DNA of 44,535 nucleotides from Cupriavidus cauae (GTDB lineage Bacteria; Pseudomonadota; Gammaproteobacteria; Burkholderiales; Burkholderiaceae), in assembly GCF_008632125.1 (NCBI RefSeq), contig NZ_VWRN01000048.1, forward strand, positions 1-44,535, in the 5' to 3' direction. The notes under the pieces were generated by a model, which ran no database searches, was not told the origin of the DNA, and was given only the letters and a program-made list of their open reading frames with translations. The position numbers and the translations under genes are program-made. Shown here in pieces: positions 1 through 7,533 of the stretch (the stretch's first letter is position 1; each line of letters opens with the position of its first letter).

Positions 1-355
1 AGGCCGCCTCGACCCGCTTGGGCACCTTGGCCGGGTTGACGAACTCGAAGTGCGACGCCATCAGAATCTGATGCCAGAACGCCGCTTCGTTGGAATGACT
101 GTCGGGGCGTCGGCTCCATACCACCAGAGGCACGACGGCGCTAAATCGCTCCTCCAGCACCTTGCCGACATACCACTGCACGCAACGCGACTTGCCGAGC
201 CGCGACGCACCATAGATATAGCCGCCCGGGCGCTGCTGATCGATCCACTCGCCTATCTGCTCGATCATGGCATGCATCGGCGGCGTGTAGACCGCATACT
301 GCTTGGTCACAATGCAGTGACGCGGATCGATGCGCTCAGGCAGCGAGAACGACAC
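1..355 (-). CDS. TniB/TnsC-like AAA+ transposition ATPase (partial)
   Basis: The reading frame begins with GTG at 355, three bases after the transposase stop codon, and continues off the window, so only about the first 118 residues are visible. A Walker A motif GASRLGKSR lies near residues 44-52, followed by a strand ending in VVPLVVW, as in TniB/TnsC transposition regulators. These ATPases form filaments on target DNA and activate the DDE transposase. The spacing suggests translational coupling to the transposase. Downstream one would expect a TniQ/TnsD-type target selector, which cannot be seen. The GTG start is inferred from position; no strong ribosome binding site stands out. Confidence 0.75.
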   Translation of the reverse strand, partial: MSFSLPERIDPRHCIVTKQYAVYTPPMHAMIEQIGEWIDQQRPGGYIYGASRLGKSRCVQWYVGKVLEERFSAVVPLVVWSRRPDSHSNEAAFWHQILMASHFEFVNPAKVPKRVEAA

Positions 356-358
356 GTT

Positions 359-2389
359 CTACTCCGTTCGCGCCATGCGCCGCGGGGGAAGCTCACCCTT
401 CCGATCCGTGCCCAGGTCACCGGTTGTGTGAGCCCGTGTCACGACCGGCGCGACCTCGGGCGCCTGCCCACCTCGGGATGACCCGCCGCGACCGCGCTCC
501 AGCGCGGCATCAAGCATCACGGCACCAATGGAAAGCTGGGAGGCCGCCGCCAGGATGCGCCTGGCTTCCAGGTACGCCGGATGAACCGGGAGCTTCTTGT
601 GCGGCTGCATCTCGACGTACTGGATGAAGGCTTCGATCGCATCGCCGCCGGGGGAAATCGCAAACTGGCCTCTGGCACAAGCGCGGCAGATGGCCGCGCG
701 TACCGCCAGGCTATGCGGCGATAGGTGCCATGGCGGCGCCGCGCGCAGCACCCCCAGGGGCACTCCATCGAGCGTCGAGGCGAGGGCTACGCGGCAATCG
801 TCCTCTTCATGGCAGATCACCCAGATCTCGGTGCCCACCAGATCCTGCCGGTTGTGCAGTACCTCGTTGCTGTAGCGGCCATAATGGAAGTTCACGTACG
901 GTGCCCGCCCCACCGCCGCGCCGCCCCTGACCACACAACGCCTTCTCACGCTAAACAAGCCTTGCATGGCGGCGGCATCCACCCGGCGCCACGTCTCGCC
1001 GCCATGCCGATGCAGGAAGGCCGCATACTGCAAGGGCGTCCGGTTGCCAATGCCGCGGTGAGGGGTAGCGTTATAGTTGGCGATCAGCACGCCCAACAGC
1101 TCTTCGGCATATTCGTATTGGAAGCGGCTGGCCAGCGCCACGCCGTCTGGCTCACGGCCCTGCCGATCTTGCGGCTTCGCCCCGGTCGTGTTGGTCAAGC
1201 GCTGAAAGCCACGTCCGGCGAGGTTGCGGAAAAACGACTCAATGAACGGGCGATCGTCTTTGCTCCGTCGCGCGGCGAACGAATTGCGCGGCTCCAGCAG
1301 GGTCGAACCCACGGCCTGTTGGAGCGCAGCGCGAACGTGCTGACAGGTTTCCGCCAGTGCGCCGTCGACGCTGGTTTCATCCCAACACAGCCCCACAAAC
1401 TCCTCGCCGAGCGAGCCAAGCAGCCCTGCGCCAGGCAAGTATGGGGTGTCGGAAAAGGTCACGGGACGCAGCTTCGGCCGGCTCAGTCCGGTCTTGATCG
1501 CCCGCAGGACATCGTCTTTGGAGACTTCTCGCCCGGTGCTGAAGTAGTAGCCAACCACCGCGCGCGAGACCACCTCGAGGATCACAATCACCCAGAGCCG
1601 GTGCACGATCTTCTCCGTGAAGCCCCCGCCGGCGAGCGGCAGCGACACGCAGAAACGACCGTCCAGTTTGTGCGCGTCCATTTCGACCCGCTGCATGAAC
1701 CGCAGGGCCGGCCGGCCGGACCCATCGCCGGCCTTGAGCTTGCGCACCAGATCGGCTCCCCCGATGCTGGCCGCGAGCGATTTCGGGTCCGAGGACAGCA
1801 CCTGTTCAACGAAGCGACAGATCGTAAAGTAAGCGCGCGTCGATGTATTGAACGGCCAGTCGCCGCGCGCCTCATAGCCGCGCTCGCGCAGTTGGTCAAG
1901 AAACCACAGCCAATGCCGTCGGGGCGATCGCCTGGCCTCGGATAACCGTTTGGACGATGGGCTGGAGCGGATGCGAGATTCAAACGACAGGCGCAGTTCC
2001 GGGTGCGCATCTAGTGTGGCTTGCAGCGCTCCGGCTGCCCCGCCGCCGAACCGGTCGACACGGATTTTCGTGCGGCGGCGGTATGGCCGTACTCTTAGCC
2101 ACGGCACCAACCCACGCCACCCATACGGCCGGCCATCTGGATGCGCCTGAAGACAACGCTCGGAAATCAAACGATAAACTTGCTTGTCGCTGAACGAGGT
2201 CAGACGCTTGATGGTGTGGGCGTCGGCGCCGGAAAGATAGAGCTGGACCGCGTGTTTTCTGGAAAAGTACAAGGCGCGCCGCAGATCGTCGAGCGCGCCC
2301 TCGTCCGGCGTTGGCCAATCCGACGTGTCGACGCGTTGGCCACGGAGGACTCGCCCGCTGCCGTAATGTTCATCGTTGCCTGGATCCAC
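359..2389 (-). CDS. TniA/TnsB-like DDE transposase, Mu-transposase type
   Basis: A 676-residue protein that should cut and join the transposon ends. From GTG 2389 the N-terminal part (to about residue 235) holds the DNA-binding region with an HTH-like stretch (AHTIKRLTSFSDKQVYRLI). The integrase core follows with a probable DDE triad: Asp238 in VEMDAHKLD, Asp342 in ETSVDGALA and Glu384 in RPFIESFFRN. A Mu-transposase-like C-terminal beta-barrel region and a basic tail of the kind that contacts the AAA+ partner come last. The frame stays open to 2557, but those 56 extra residues are Arg/Pro-rich and unlike the family. GTG 2389 has GAGGA at a good distance, so I prefer it. The length fits TnsB/TniA proteins (about 560-700). 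It is not an IS-type transposase because the ATPase gene follows directly. Confidence 0.85.
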   Translation of the reverse strand: MDPGNDEHYGSGRVLRGQRVDTSDWPTPDEGALDDLRRALYFSRKHAVQLYLSGADAHTIKRLTSFSDKQVYRLISERCLQAHPDGRPYGWRGLVPWLRVRPYRRRTKIRVDRFGGGAAGALQATLDAHPELRLSFESRIRSSPSSKRLSEARRSPRRHWLWFLDQLRERGYEARGDWPFNTSTRAYFTICRFVEQVLSSDPKSLAASIGGADLVRKLKAGDGSGRPALRFMQRVEMDAHKLDGRFCVSLPLAGGGFTEKIVHRLWVIVILEVVSRAVVGYYFSTGREVSKDDVLRAIKTGLSRPKLRPVTFSDTPYLPGAGLLGSLGEEFVGLCWDETSVDGALAETCQHVRAALQQAVGSTLLEPRNSFAARRSKDDRPFIESFFRNLAGRGFQRLTNTTGAKPQDRQGREPDGVALASRFQYEYAEELLGVLIANYNATPHRGIGNRTPLQYAAFLHRHGGETWRRVDAAAMQGLFSVRRRCVVRGGAAVGRAPYVNFHYGRYSNEVLHNRQDLVGTEIWVICHEEDDCRVALASTLDGVPLGVLRAAPPWHLSPHSLAVRAAICRACARGQFAISPGGDAIEAFIQYVEMQPHKKLPVHPAYLEARRILAAASQLSIGAVMLDAALERGRGGSSRGGQAPEVAPVVTRAHTTGDLGTDRKGELPPRRMARTE

Positions 2390-2607
2390 GAACCGGTCCT
2401 CGACTTGGCAGGACGGGCGACATTGCCTAGGAAAACGTTTGAACGATAGAAGGCTTACGCGAGAATGCAAGCGACGCGTGGGGTCAGGGCCCGACGGTCG
2501 CGCCCGAGGCTGGCGAACTTCTTCAGGACACCCACGACCAAGCGCCGCGCCGTCCACTGGACAACCCCGGCGTACACCAAAAGAACATAGTTAGTTGAAC
2601 CGTTCGA

Positions 2608-2712
2608 CGGAGTAACAATTTTCTGCAAAATTCTTTCAACTAAATTTGTTACTCCGCAACCGACAAGCTGTGTCACGCCGTCAGTGCATGAGTAACAAAA
2701 TTACGCAAAACA
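2608..2712. repeat. Transposon end with three transposase-binding repeats
   Basis: Two direct copies of a 21-bp element start with GAGTAACAA and end with GCAAAA (2610-2630 and 2690-2710, 17 of 21 bases identical). A third, inverted copy of the core reads TTGTTACTCCG at 2646-2656 and is a perfect inverted repeat of 2608-2618. Several TnsB-type sites per end is the normal plan for Tn7 relatives; an inverted inner copy is less usual. The two binding-site types are AT-rich against a GC-rich background, which makes them stand out. The function is inferred from position. Confidence 0.65.
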
Positions 2713-3092
2713 ACGGCTCAGGCGTCATGCTGCCCGCCTTTCGTGATCATCGCGCCGGCCTGCGGCTGTGCTTTCCCACGCAGCAGGATGCGCCAACGAT
2801 GGAGCGATTGCTGGCCAATGCGGCAATGGCTTCGTGGACGATGACACGCGCGACGCCGTCGATGACGGTGGCCGTCGCGGAAGGACTGCCCAAGGCGCAG
2901 GTGCCGATCCTGCTGTTGTATGGGGCCGGGGACGCCTTGGTCATGCCCCAACCGGCCATTGCACGTGCCCGGGCGCTCAACCCGCGCGTTCGAGTGAGCC
3001 TGTACGATAATTCAGGCCATGCGCCCTTTCTCGAAGAGCCGCAGCGATTCACCCGCGATCTGGCGGGCTTTGTCTCCGCGGCAAATCGCTAG
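2713..3092 (+). pseudogene. Alpha/beta hydrolase, C-terminal fragment
   Basis: About 126 codons match the C-terminal half of an alpha/beta-fold hydrolase: a segment MTRATPSMTVAVAEGL, the strand and acid region VPILLLYGAGDALVMP, and the catalytic-His region NSGHAPFLEEP followed by the final helix FTRDLAGFVSAANR. The nucleophile elbow and oxyanion hole are missing. The frame can be read from 2646, but the bases before 2713 belong to the transposon end, so the start there is artificial. The most likely history is truncation by the transposon. Internal ATG codons exist, but a product without the nucleophile would not be a working hydrolase. Confidence 0.75.
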
Positions 3093-3605
3093 CCGGGCCA
3101 GGTCGAACGCGAGGAGAACCCGAACAGGTCGCCGGAAGAAGTCCTCGGCGCCCTTCCGGCAAAGGGACTCGAACAGATCGCCACGCACGAGAACAAGGCT
3201 GCCGCGTATCTGACGCAGACCGTTTCCGAGTTCTCCTTCGATGTGGAGCGGCTGGCCGAACTGTGCGTCACCCTGCTGATCGGCACCATGCTGACGAGGG
3301 CAACGTTCAGCGTTCCAGCCCTGGGCACTGCCCTGCTGCTCATCCTGCTGATCCGCCCGCTCTCCGTCTATTTGTCCACCATCGGCATGCGCTTGCGGCC
3401 GGCGCAACGCCGGCTCACCGCATGGTTCGGCATTCGCGGCATCGGCTCCCTGTACTACCTGGCCTATTCGCTGGCACATGCACCCGATATGGCCCATGCC
3501 GACCTGCTGCTTCAGATCACCCTGTGCACGGTCGTGGTGTCCATCGTGCTGCATGGTTCGACCGCTACACCGCTGATGGCAAGGTACCGGCGGATCCGGC
3601 AGTGA
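3093..3605 (+). pseudogene. Cation:proton antiporter (CPA1/NhaP type), C-terminal fragment
   Basis: Directly after the hydrolase stop, in the same frame, the sequence reads as the end of a sodium/proton antiporter. It has a soluble stretch (EEVLGALPAKGLEQIATHEN), a hydrophobic helix, RPLSVYLSTIG, the family segment LTAWFGIRGIGSLYYLAYSL, and a last membrane helix ending in RYRRIRQ. The first two thirds of the transporter domain are absent and there is no promoter or start of its own. GTG 3243 could start a 120-residue product, but that would not be a complete transporter. I read it as a gene remnant brought next to the hydrolase remnant by a deletion. Confidence 0.75.
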
Positions 3606-3920
3606 CCGCCTGGCCGGTCGGTGCCTGGCGCGCCTGTCGCGTCGCCTCAACGCCAACGACAGGAGGTCCGCGACGTGGCCGACGCGCTATCGGCCGGCCG
3701 GTGGCTCCGCTCGCACGAATTTCAGTACGGCCTGCGCTACCTCCGACAGACTCTCTCGAGCACGAAGTGACCAGCGCCGGAAATTGTCAGGCGTACCAAC
3801 TCTGTCGCCATCCCGGAATGAGAAGGATCGGATCGCCCTTTTGCCTCCGTTCCGCCTTCCACGTAATGCAGCCTGGCCAGTGTCTGCGGCGGATCGGAGT
3901 TCGTCCGGCTTGGCGGCTTG
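3606..3920. other. Intergenic, probably decayed DNA
   Basis: No recognisable gene. One short frame (GTG 3675 to TGA 3770, 31 codons) has a strong AGGAGG at 3661-3666, eight bases upstream, but its peptide resembles nothing I know and may be the last part of a lost gene. No terminator-like hairpin is evident between the antiporter remnant and the convergent TetR gene. Confidence 0.4.
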
Positions 3921-4496
3921 CTAGGCCGGCAAAAGGCCGGCCTTCCGATAGCTTTCGATCAGCGAGTCGTAGACCGAGATGTCGGACTGGCTCCTGGCAA
4001 TGAGCTGGGCGCCGGCGATCGCGGCAAAGATCGCGCGAGCCCGCGCTCGCCCTTCCTTGCCCGAGGCCACGCCTGCCGCGGCCAGCACCTTGGTCAGCCA
4101 GGCAATATTGACGTCGACAAAGGTCCGGACCTCCTTCCTGACCACCTCGGGCAGATCGTCGGTTTCCGCGGCCATGAAGCTGCACAGGCAGATGCGATTG
4201 CTGCTCTGGAGCGCCTTGCGGAACATGTCGGGATAACGATGCAGGCTGTCCAGGGGGCTCTTCGATTTGGCCAGCGAGGCGTCCAGGTGCGCCGCCGCGG
4301 TTTCCCAATAGCGCCGGGCTACCGCCGCGCCGAGATCGGCCTTGCTGTCGAAATGGTGGTAGATGCTGGCGGCCCGGATGCCGACCGCCTCGGCCAGATC
4401 GCGAAAATTCAGCCCGCCATAGCCATGGGCCTGCGCAATGGTCGTGGCGGCCGCAAGGATTTTCTCTCTGGAGTTCTGTCTCGCGTCACTGGTCAT
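3921..4496 (-). CDS. TetR/AcrR-family transcriptional regulator
   Basis: A 191-residue repressor. The N-terminal helix-turn-helix (about residues 8-55) is typical: REKILAAATTIAQAHGYGGLNFRDLAEAVGIRAA split over helices 1-3, then SIYHHFDSKADL. The C-terminal ligand domain contains a CLCSFMAAE segment with two Cys residues. ATG 4496 is preceded by GAGGTGG at ideal spacing; an upstream ATG at 4532 would add 12 residues and also has a weaker G-rich stretch. The gene is divergent from a glutathione S-transferase and a perfect palindrome lies between them, so it probably represses itself and the transferase until an electrophilic compound binds. The ligand is unknown. Confidence 0.85.
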   Translation of the reverse strand: MTSDARQNSREKILAAATTIAQAHGYGGLNFRDLAEAVGIRAASIYHHFDSKADLGAAVARRYWETAAAHLDASLAKSKSPLDSLHRYPDMFRKALQSSNRICLCSFMAAETDDLPEVVRKEVRTFVDVNIAWLTKVLAAAGVASGKEGRARARAIFAAIAGAQLIARSQSDISVYDSLIESYRKAGLLPA

Positions 4497-4545
4497 GGCT
4501 TCCACCTCTGGGACCGGAATGGATGTTGACACCCCGTATTGTACC

Positions 4546-4574
4546 TTGTACGTTTACCCTAACGAACGTTAGGT
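4546..4574 (+). promoter_or_regulatory. Promoter candidate with TetR palindromic operator
   Basis: The perfect palindrome CCTAACGAACGTTAGG lies at 4558-4573 between the divergent TetR and transferase genes. It overlaps a possible plus-strand promoter (TTGTAC at 4546, 17-bp spacer, TTAGGT at 4569). A repressor dimer bound here would block transcription on both sides. The palindrome is seen directly; binding by this TetR is inferred. Confidence 0.65.
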
Positions 4575-4651
4575 AGGCGAGCGAATTAGATGAACGTACA
4601 TGACGATCGCCCTGACTCCGTTCCACTTCCACCGACCGAGGAACTACACGA

Positions 4652-5398
4652 ATGAACGCCAATGGCAGTGTCCAGACAATCCAGCCGCCCACCATGACGA
4701 TCCATGACTTTCCGACGGGGCCCTATCCGACCCGCGTCCGCATCGCGCTGGCGGAAAAGAACCTGCAATCGCGCGTGCGATTCGTCACGGTCGATCTCTA
4801 CAAGGGCGAGCACAAGGACCCCGAATTTCTCGCCAACAAGAACTATTCCGGCACGCTGCCGGTGCTCGAACTGGAGGATGGAACCTGCATCGCGGAATGC
4901 ACGGCCATTACCGAGTATCTCGACGCGCTGGACGGCGCGCCGATCCTCACCGGTCGCACCGCGCGGGAAAAAGGCGTGATCCACATGATGAGCAAGCGCG
5001 CCGAACTGGAGCTGCTCGATCCCATCAGTGTCTATTTCCACCACGGCACGCCGGGATTGGGTCCCAAGGTCGAGATCTATCAGAACCCTGAGTGGGGCGC
5101 CCGGCAACGCGACAAGGCACTGCGAGGCATGCGGTACTTCGATGCCGTTCTGCGTCAACAACCGCATGTCGCCGGCGAATCGTTTTCGATGGCCGATATC
5201 ACGGTCATCGGCGGATTGATCTTTGCGTCGCTGGTAAAGCTGCCGGTGCCCGCGGAATGCGAGGCTCTTGCAGCCTGGTACCGGCGCATGCTCGAGCGCG
5301 ACAGCGTGAGGCACCAACCGGTGTTTCGGCTCATCGCCTGGAACGACAGGCACACCGCGTTGGCACGTCGCCTTCCGCAACCGCAACGCAGGCCCTAG
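4652..5398 (+). CDS. Glutathione S-transferase
   Basis: A 248-residue cytosolic glutathione transferase. The thioredoxin-like N-terminal domain starts at about residue 15 (MTIHDFPTGPYPTRVRIALAEKN split around the substrate site) and contains the glutathione-binding segment SGTLPVLELEDGTCIAECTA with the cis-Pro and Glu-x-Thr elements. The all-helical C-terminal domain includes GESFSMADITVIGGLIFA. The family conjugates glutathione to electrophiles, or in some members dehalogenates or isomerises. ATG 4652 has GAGGAA eight bases upstream; ATG 4694 would also give a complete domain. It is divergent from and presumably controlled by the adjacent TetR. No catabolic neighbour reveals the substrate. 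Confidence 0.88.
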   Translation: MNANGSVQTIQPPTMTIHDFPTGPYPTRVRIALAEKNLQSRVRFVTVDLYKGEHKDPEFLANKNYSGTLPVLELEDGTCIAECTAITEYLDALDGAPILTGRTAREKGVIHMMSKRAELELLDPISVYFHHGTPGLGPKVEIYQNPEWGARQRDKALRGMRYFDAVLRQQPHVAGESFSMADITVIGGLIFASLVKLPVPAECEALAAWYRRMLERDSVRHQPVFRLIAWNDRHTALARRLPQPQRRP

Positions 5399-5419
5399 GG
5401 TTAGTCAGTACGCAATATT

Positions 5420-5447
5420 TTGACAGTCAGCAAAAAGCAGATATCGC
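5420..5447 (+). promoter_or_regulatory. Candidate promoter of the six-gene operon
   Basis: A consensus TTGACA lies at 5420-5425, followed after 16 bases by TATCGC, a weak -10 element. It is about 90 bases before the first gene of the operon and after the stop of the transferase. The poor -10 would fit an activator-dependent promoter, and an AraC regulator lies at the far end of the operon. No AraC site is assigned. Confidence 0.35.
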
Positions 5448-5538
5448 CGCCTCGCGCCGGACACTAGCATCCATCTATCCCACGCCCCGCCTCCGTAGCG
5501 GGCCGAGATGAGAGCTGGATGAACTGGCGCGAGAGCTG

Positions 5539-5961
5539 ATGGAACAGAGCACCTGCACGGAGCAAGTCAAGCCGCGGCGGCGACGTCCCTACGTCGCGCT
5601 GACTGCCATCGCGGCGGCGCTGATGCTCACGTACGGTGTCGCACGGCATCTCGCATGGGCGGCCTCGACGCCCGGCGATCCGCAGCAATTCACCGTTCAC
5701 GTCGATCGGGACAAGGCACCCTGGCAGCGTCCCGTGATCACGCTTCGCGAAGGCGTGCCCGCGCATATCCAGGTGCAGACGCAGCTGTCCGGCGTCCTGA
5801 TGGTCCACGAAATCCCTGGCGCCTTTGCCGCCTGCGGCTCCGGGAATACGCAGTCCCTGGACATCTTCCCCGTCGACATCACGGGTCGTTTCTCGCTTCA
5901 TTTCCACAGCAACGACGGCGACCAGATCGAGGTCGCAACCATCGAAATCTATCCGCGATGA
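5539..5961 (+). CDS. Secreted/membrane-anchored cupredoxin-like protein
   Basis: A 140-residue protein with a basic N-terminus (KPRRRRP, residues 11-17), one hydrophobic segment at about 19-42 that can act as signal peptide or anchor, then a beta-rich domain. The end (GRFSLHFHSNDGDQIEVATIEIYPR read in two strands) and the GVPAHIQVQ segment resemble the cupredoxin-like domain used for periplasmic proteins. The usual His-Cys-Met copper ligands are not clearly arranged: there is one Cys in AACGSGN and several His, so metal binding is uncertain. It is the first gene of a six-gene operon, 92 bp before a beta-propeller lipoprotein, so it probably acts outside the membrane with the other exported products. 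Function unknown. Confidence 0.6.
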   Translation: MEQSTCTEQVKPRRRRPYVALTAIAAALMLTYGVARHLAWAASTPGDPQQFTVHVDRDKAPWQRPVITLREGVPAHIQVQTQLSGVLMVHEIPGAFAACGSGNTQSLDIFPVDITGRFSLHFHSNDGDQIEVATIEIYPR

Positions 5962-6053
5962 CGAGGACCAACGTCCTGGCATCGGAGCAGCAACAAGGTT
6001 CTTTTCGTTGTGACAACTAAAACAATGGAGCCACGACTCCTGGGAGACAGTTC

Positions 6054-7520
6054 ATGCGACATGTTCCGGCGCTGATGGCCGCCCTGATGGCTGCTGCCTG
6101 CCTCGCCGCTTGCGGCGGCGATGGGAACAATCATGCTGCGCCGCTTGCGGCCGACGATCTGCCCGAAACCGGGCTGCAAGGCCAGGTCCCCATTGCCGAT
6201 CAGAACAGCGGCCGCTCCATGGCCGGCTATCGCAAAGGCGTGACGCTGGTCGGGCGCTCGACCTTGATGGATCGCGGCGGCAATATGCAATTGGCCTGGT
6301 ACAAGCACTGCGCCTATGTCGGCAACGGTTCCGCGGGCGACCATCCGCTCGAGGGACTGGCGGTGGTGGACGTCAGCGACGCGAAGAAGCCTTCGCTGGT
6401 CAAGATTCTCTCCAGCCCCACCGGGCGCAATAGTTGGGAAGGGCTGGAGGTCGGTTCCGCCACCGGGGTGCTGGTGGCGTTCGCAACATCGCGCACGCAA
6501 CCCTTGTACGTCGACATTTTTGGCACGGACAATCCCAGCAACAACGCCATCGCCGCGGATGCGCTGGACATCTATGACGTCTCGCAAGACTGTCGCAATC
6601 CGGTTCGCGTTGCCACGCTGAGCACGCGGGAACTGTTTCCGGGCGGCATGCACGGCCTGAAGATTTCTCCCGACGGCAAGACCGCCTACATTTCGACGAT
6701 CAAGGCTGGCGCGGCCCCCGCATCGCAAGCCACGCTTGCTGCCGTCGATATTTCGGTGCCCTCCTCCCCGAAGATCATCGGGACCTGGAACTGGAACGAC
6801 GATCCCGAGAACACGGGGGCCGAGGCCTGGCACGACGGCGAGATCAGCCCGGACGGCAACACCCTCTACTGGGGAACGGTTGCCAGCTTCTCCAATGGAC
6901 CCGTCAAGCATACCGGGGTTCGCGCGTTCGACGTCAGCGCGATCCAGAATCGCGCCGCCAATGCTTCTTTCAAGCTGCTCGGCAAAGTCGACTGGACGGA
7001 CTGTGGAGACTCGCAAGGGCATACGGTCCAGTTTGCGAACATCAACGCCAAACCGTACATCTTCGCGGGCGCCGAGTGCCCGGGCGTTCAATTCCACGTG
7101 ATTCCCGTCAGCGATCCCGCGCGCCTGACGGTGGCCGCGACCTACACGACCGAGGCCAGCGATCCGAAGAACGCGGCGGCGGTGGCCAAGGACAACGTCA
7201 TGTACTGGGGCCACTACACCGGTGTCGACAGCGTATCGAATACCACGACGCTGTTTGTCACATGGTACGGCTCGGGCTTGCGTCTGCTGGACGTTCGCGA
7301 TCCATTGCGCATCAAGGAGTTCGCCTACTACAACCCGCCGGCGCACCCGAACCATGTCTTCTGCGGCCTGATGTGCGCGTCCAAGAACGAGTACCTGATG
7401 AGCGATGTTCGCTACGACGCGGACACGGGAAACATATGGTTCGCTGGCGTAAACGGTGGCTTCTATGTGACGCATCTCACCGCGTCCGCCGGTCCCAACG
7501 GGCTGACGTCCGCACCCTGA
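6054..7520 (+). CDS. LVIVD-repeat beta-propeller lipoprotein (copy A)
   Basis: A 488-residue exported lipoprotein. The signal peptide ends in the lipobox LAAC (Cys20). After a linker with PETGLQGQVP the protein is built of repeated blades such as LAVVDVSDAKKPSLVKI, LAAVDISVPSSPKIIGTW and LRLLDVRDPLRIKEFAYYN, the LVIVD repeat pattern. Conserved His/Asp/Cys residues appear between blades (GGMHGLKISPDGK, AWHDGEISPDGN, CGDSQGHTVQF), and several Cys may form disulfides. The start has GGGAGA at good distance. A paralogue lies two genes downstream (9098-10729) with the same PET-LQGQVP segment and the same closing motif. LVIVD proteins have no generally known activity; anchored propellers often bind ligands or partners. 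It is 13 bp before a polytopic membrane protein, its likely partner. Confidence 0.8.
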   Translation: MRHVPALMAALMAAACLAACGGDGNNHAAPLAADDLPETGLQGQVPIADQNSGRSMAGYRKGVTLVGRSTLMDRGGNMQLAWYKHCAYVGNGSAGDHPLEGLAVVDVSDAKKPSLVKILSSPTGRNSWEGLEVGSATGVLVAFATSRTQPLYVDIFGTDNPSNNAIAADALDIYDVSQDCRNPVRVATLSTRELFPGGMHGLKISPDGKTAYISTIKAGAAPASQATLAAVDISVPSSPKIIGTWNWNDDPENTGAEAWHDGEISPDGNTLYWGTVASFSNGPVKHTGVRAFDVSAIQNRAANASFKLLGKVDWTDCGDSQGHTVQFANINAKPYIFAGAECPGVQFHVIPVSDPARLTVAATYTTEASDPKNAAAVAKDNVMYWGHYTGVDSVSNTTTLFVTWYGSGLRLLDVRDPLRIKEFAYYNPPAHPNHVFCGLMCASKNEYLMSDVRYDADTGNIWFAGVNGGFYVTHLTASAGPNGLTSAP

Positions 7521-7533
7521 TCCGCCGGCCGCA

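Larger units (their letters stand above)
1..2712 (-). mobile_element. Tn7/Tn5053-like transposon, one end only
   Basis: A transposon end runs off the left edge of the window. It holds a DDE transposase and the start of an AAA+ ATPase in the order used by TniA-TniB and TnsB-TnsC, both transcribed away from the visible end. Three copies of a GAGTAACAA-type site lie between the transposase and position 2712. Read inwards, the outermost copy starts TGTTTTGCG, which fits the TGT start of these ends, so I place the terminus near 2712. Just outside it an alpha/beta hydrolase lacks its N-terminal half, which supports an insertion or deletion junction there. No TnsA-like endonuclease lies between the end and the transposase, which favours a Tn5053/Tn402-like rather than a classical Tn7 layout. 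Cargo, target selector and the other end lie outside the window. Confidence 0.75.

Noticed and set aside
725..1945. Long plus-strand open frame opposite the transposase
   Set aside because: It lies wholly within the antisense of the DDE transposase, has no family-like segments and its composition is that of a complementary frame in GC-rich DNA.
2390..2557. N-terminal extension of the transposase to GTG 2557
   Set aside because: The added 56 residues are Arg/Pro-rich and unlike TnsB/TniA; GTG 2389 has a ribosome site at good distance.
1..2712. CRISPR-associated transposon
   Set aside because: Only TniA/TnsB and TniB/TnsC parts are visible; there is no Cas gene and no repeat array in the window, so this cannot be claimed.
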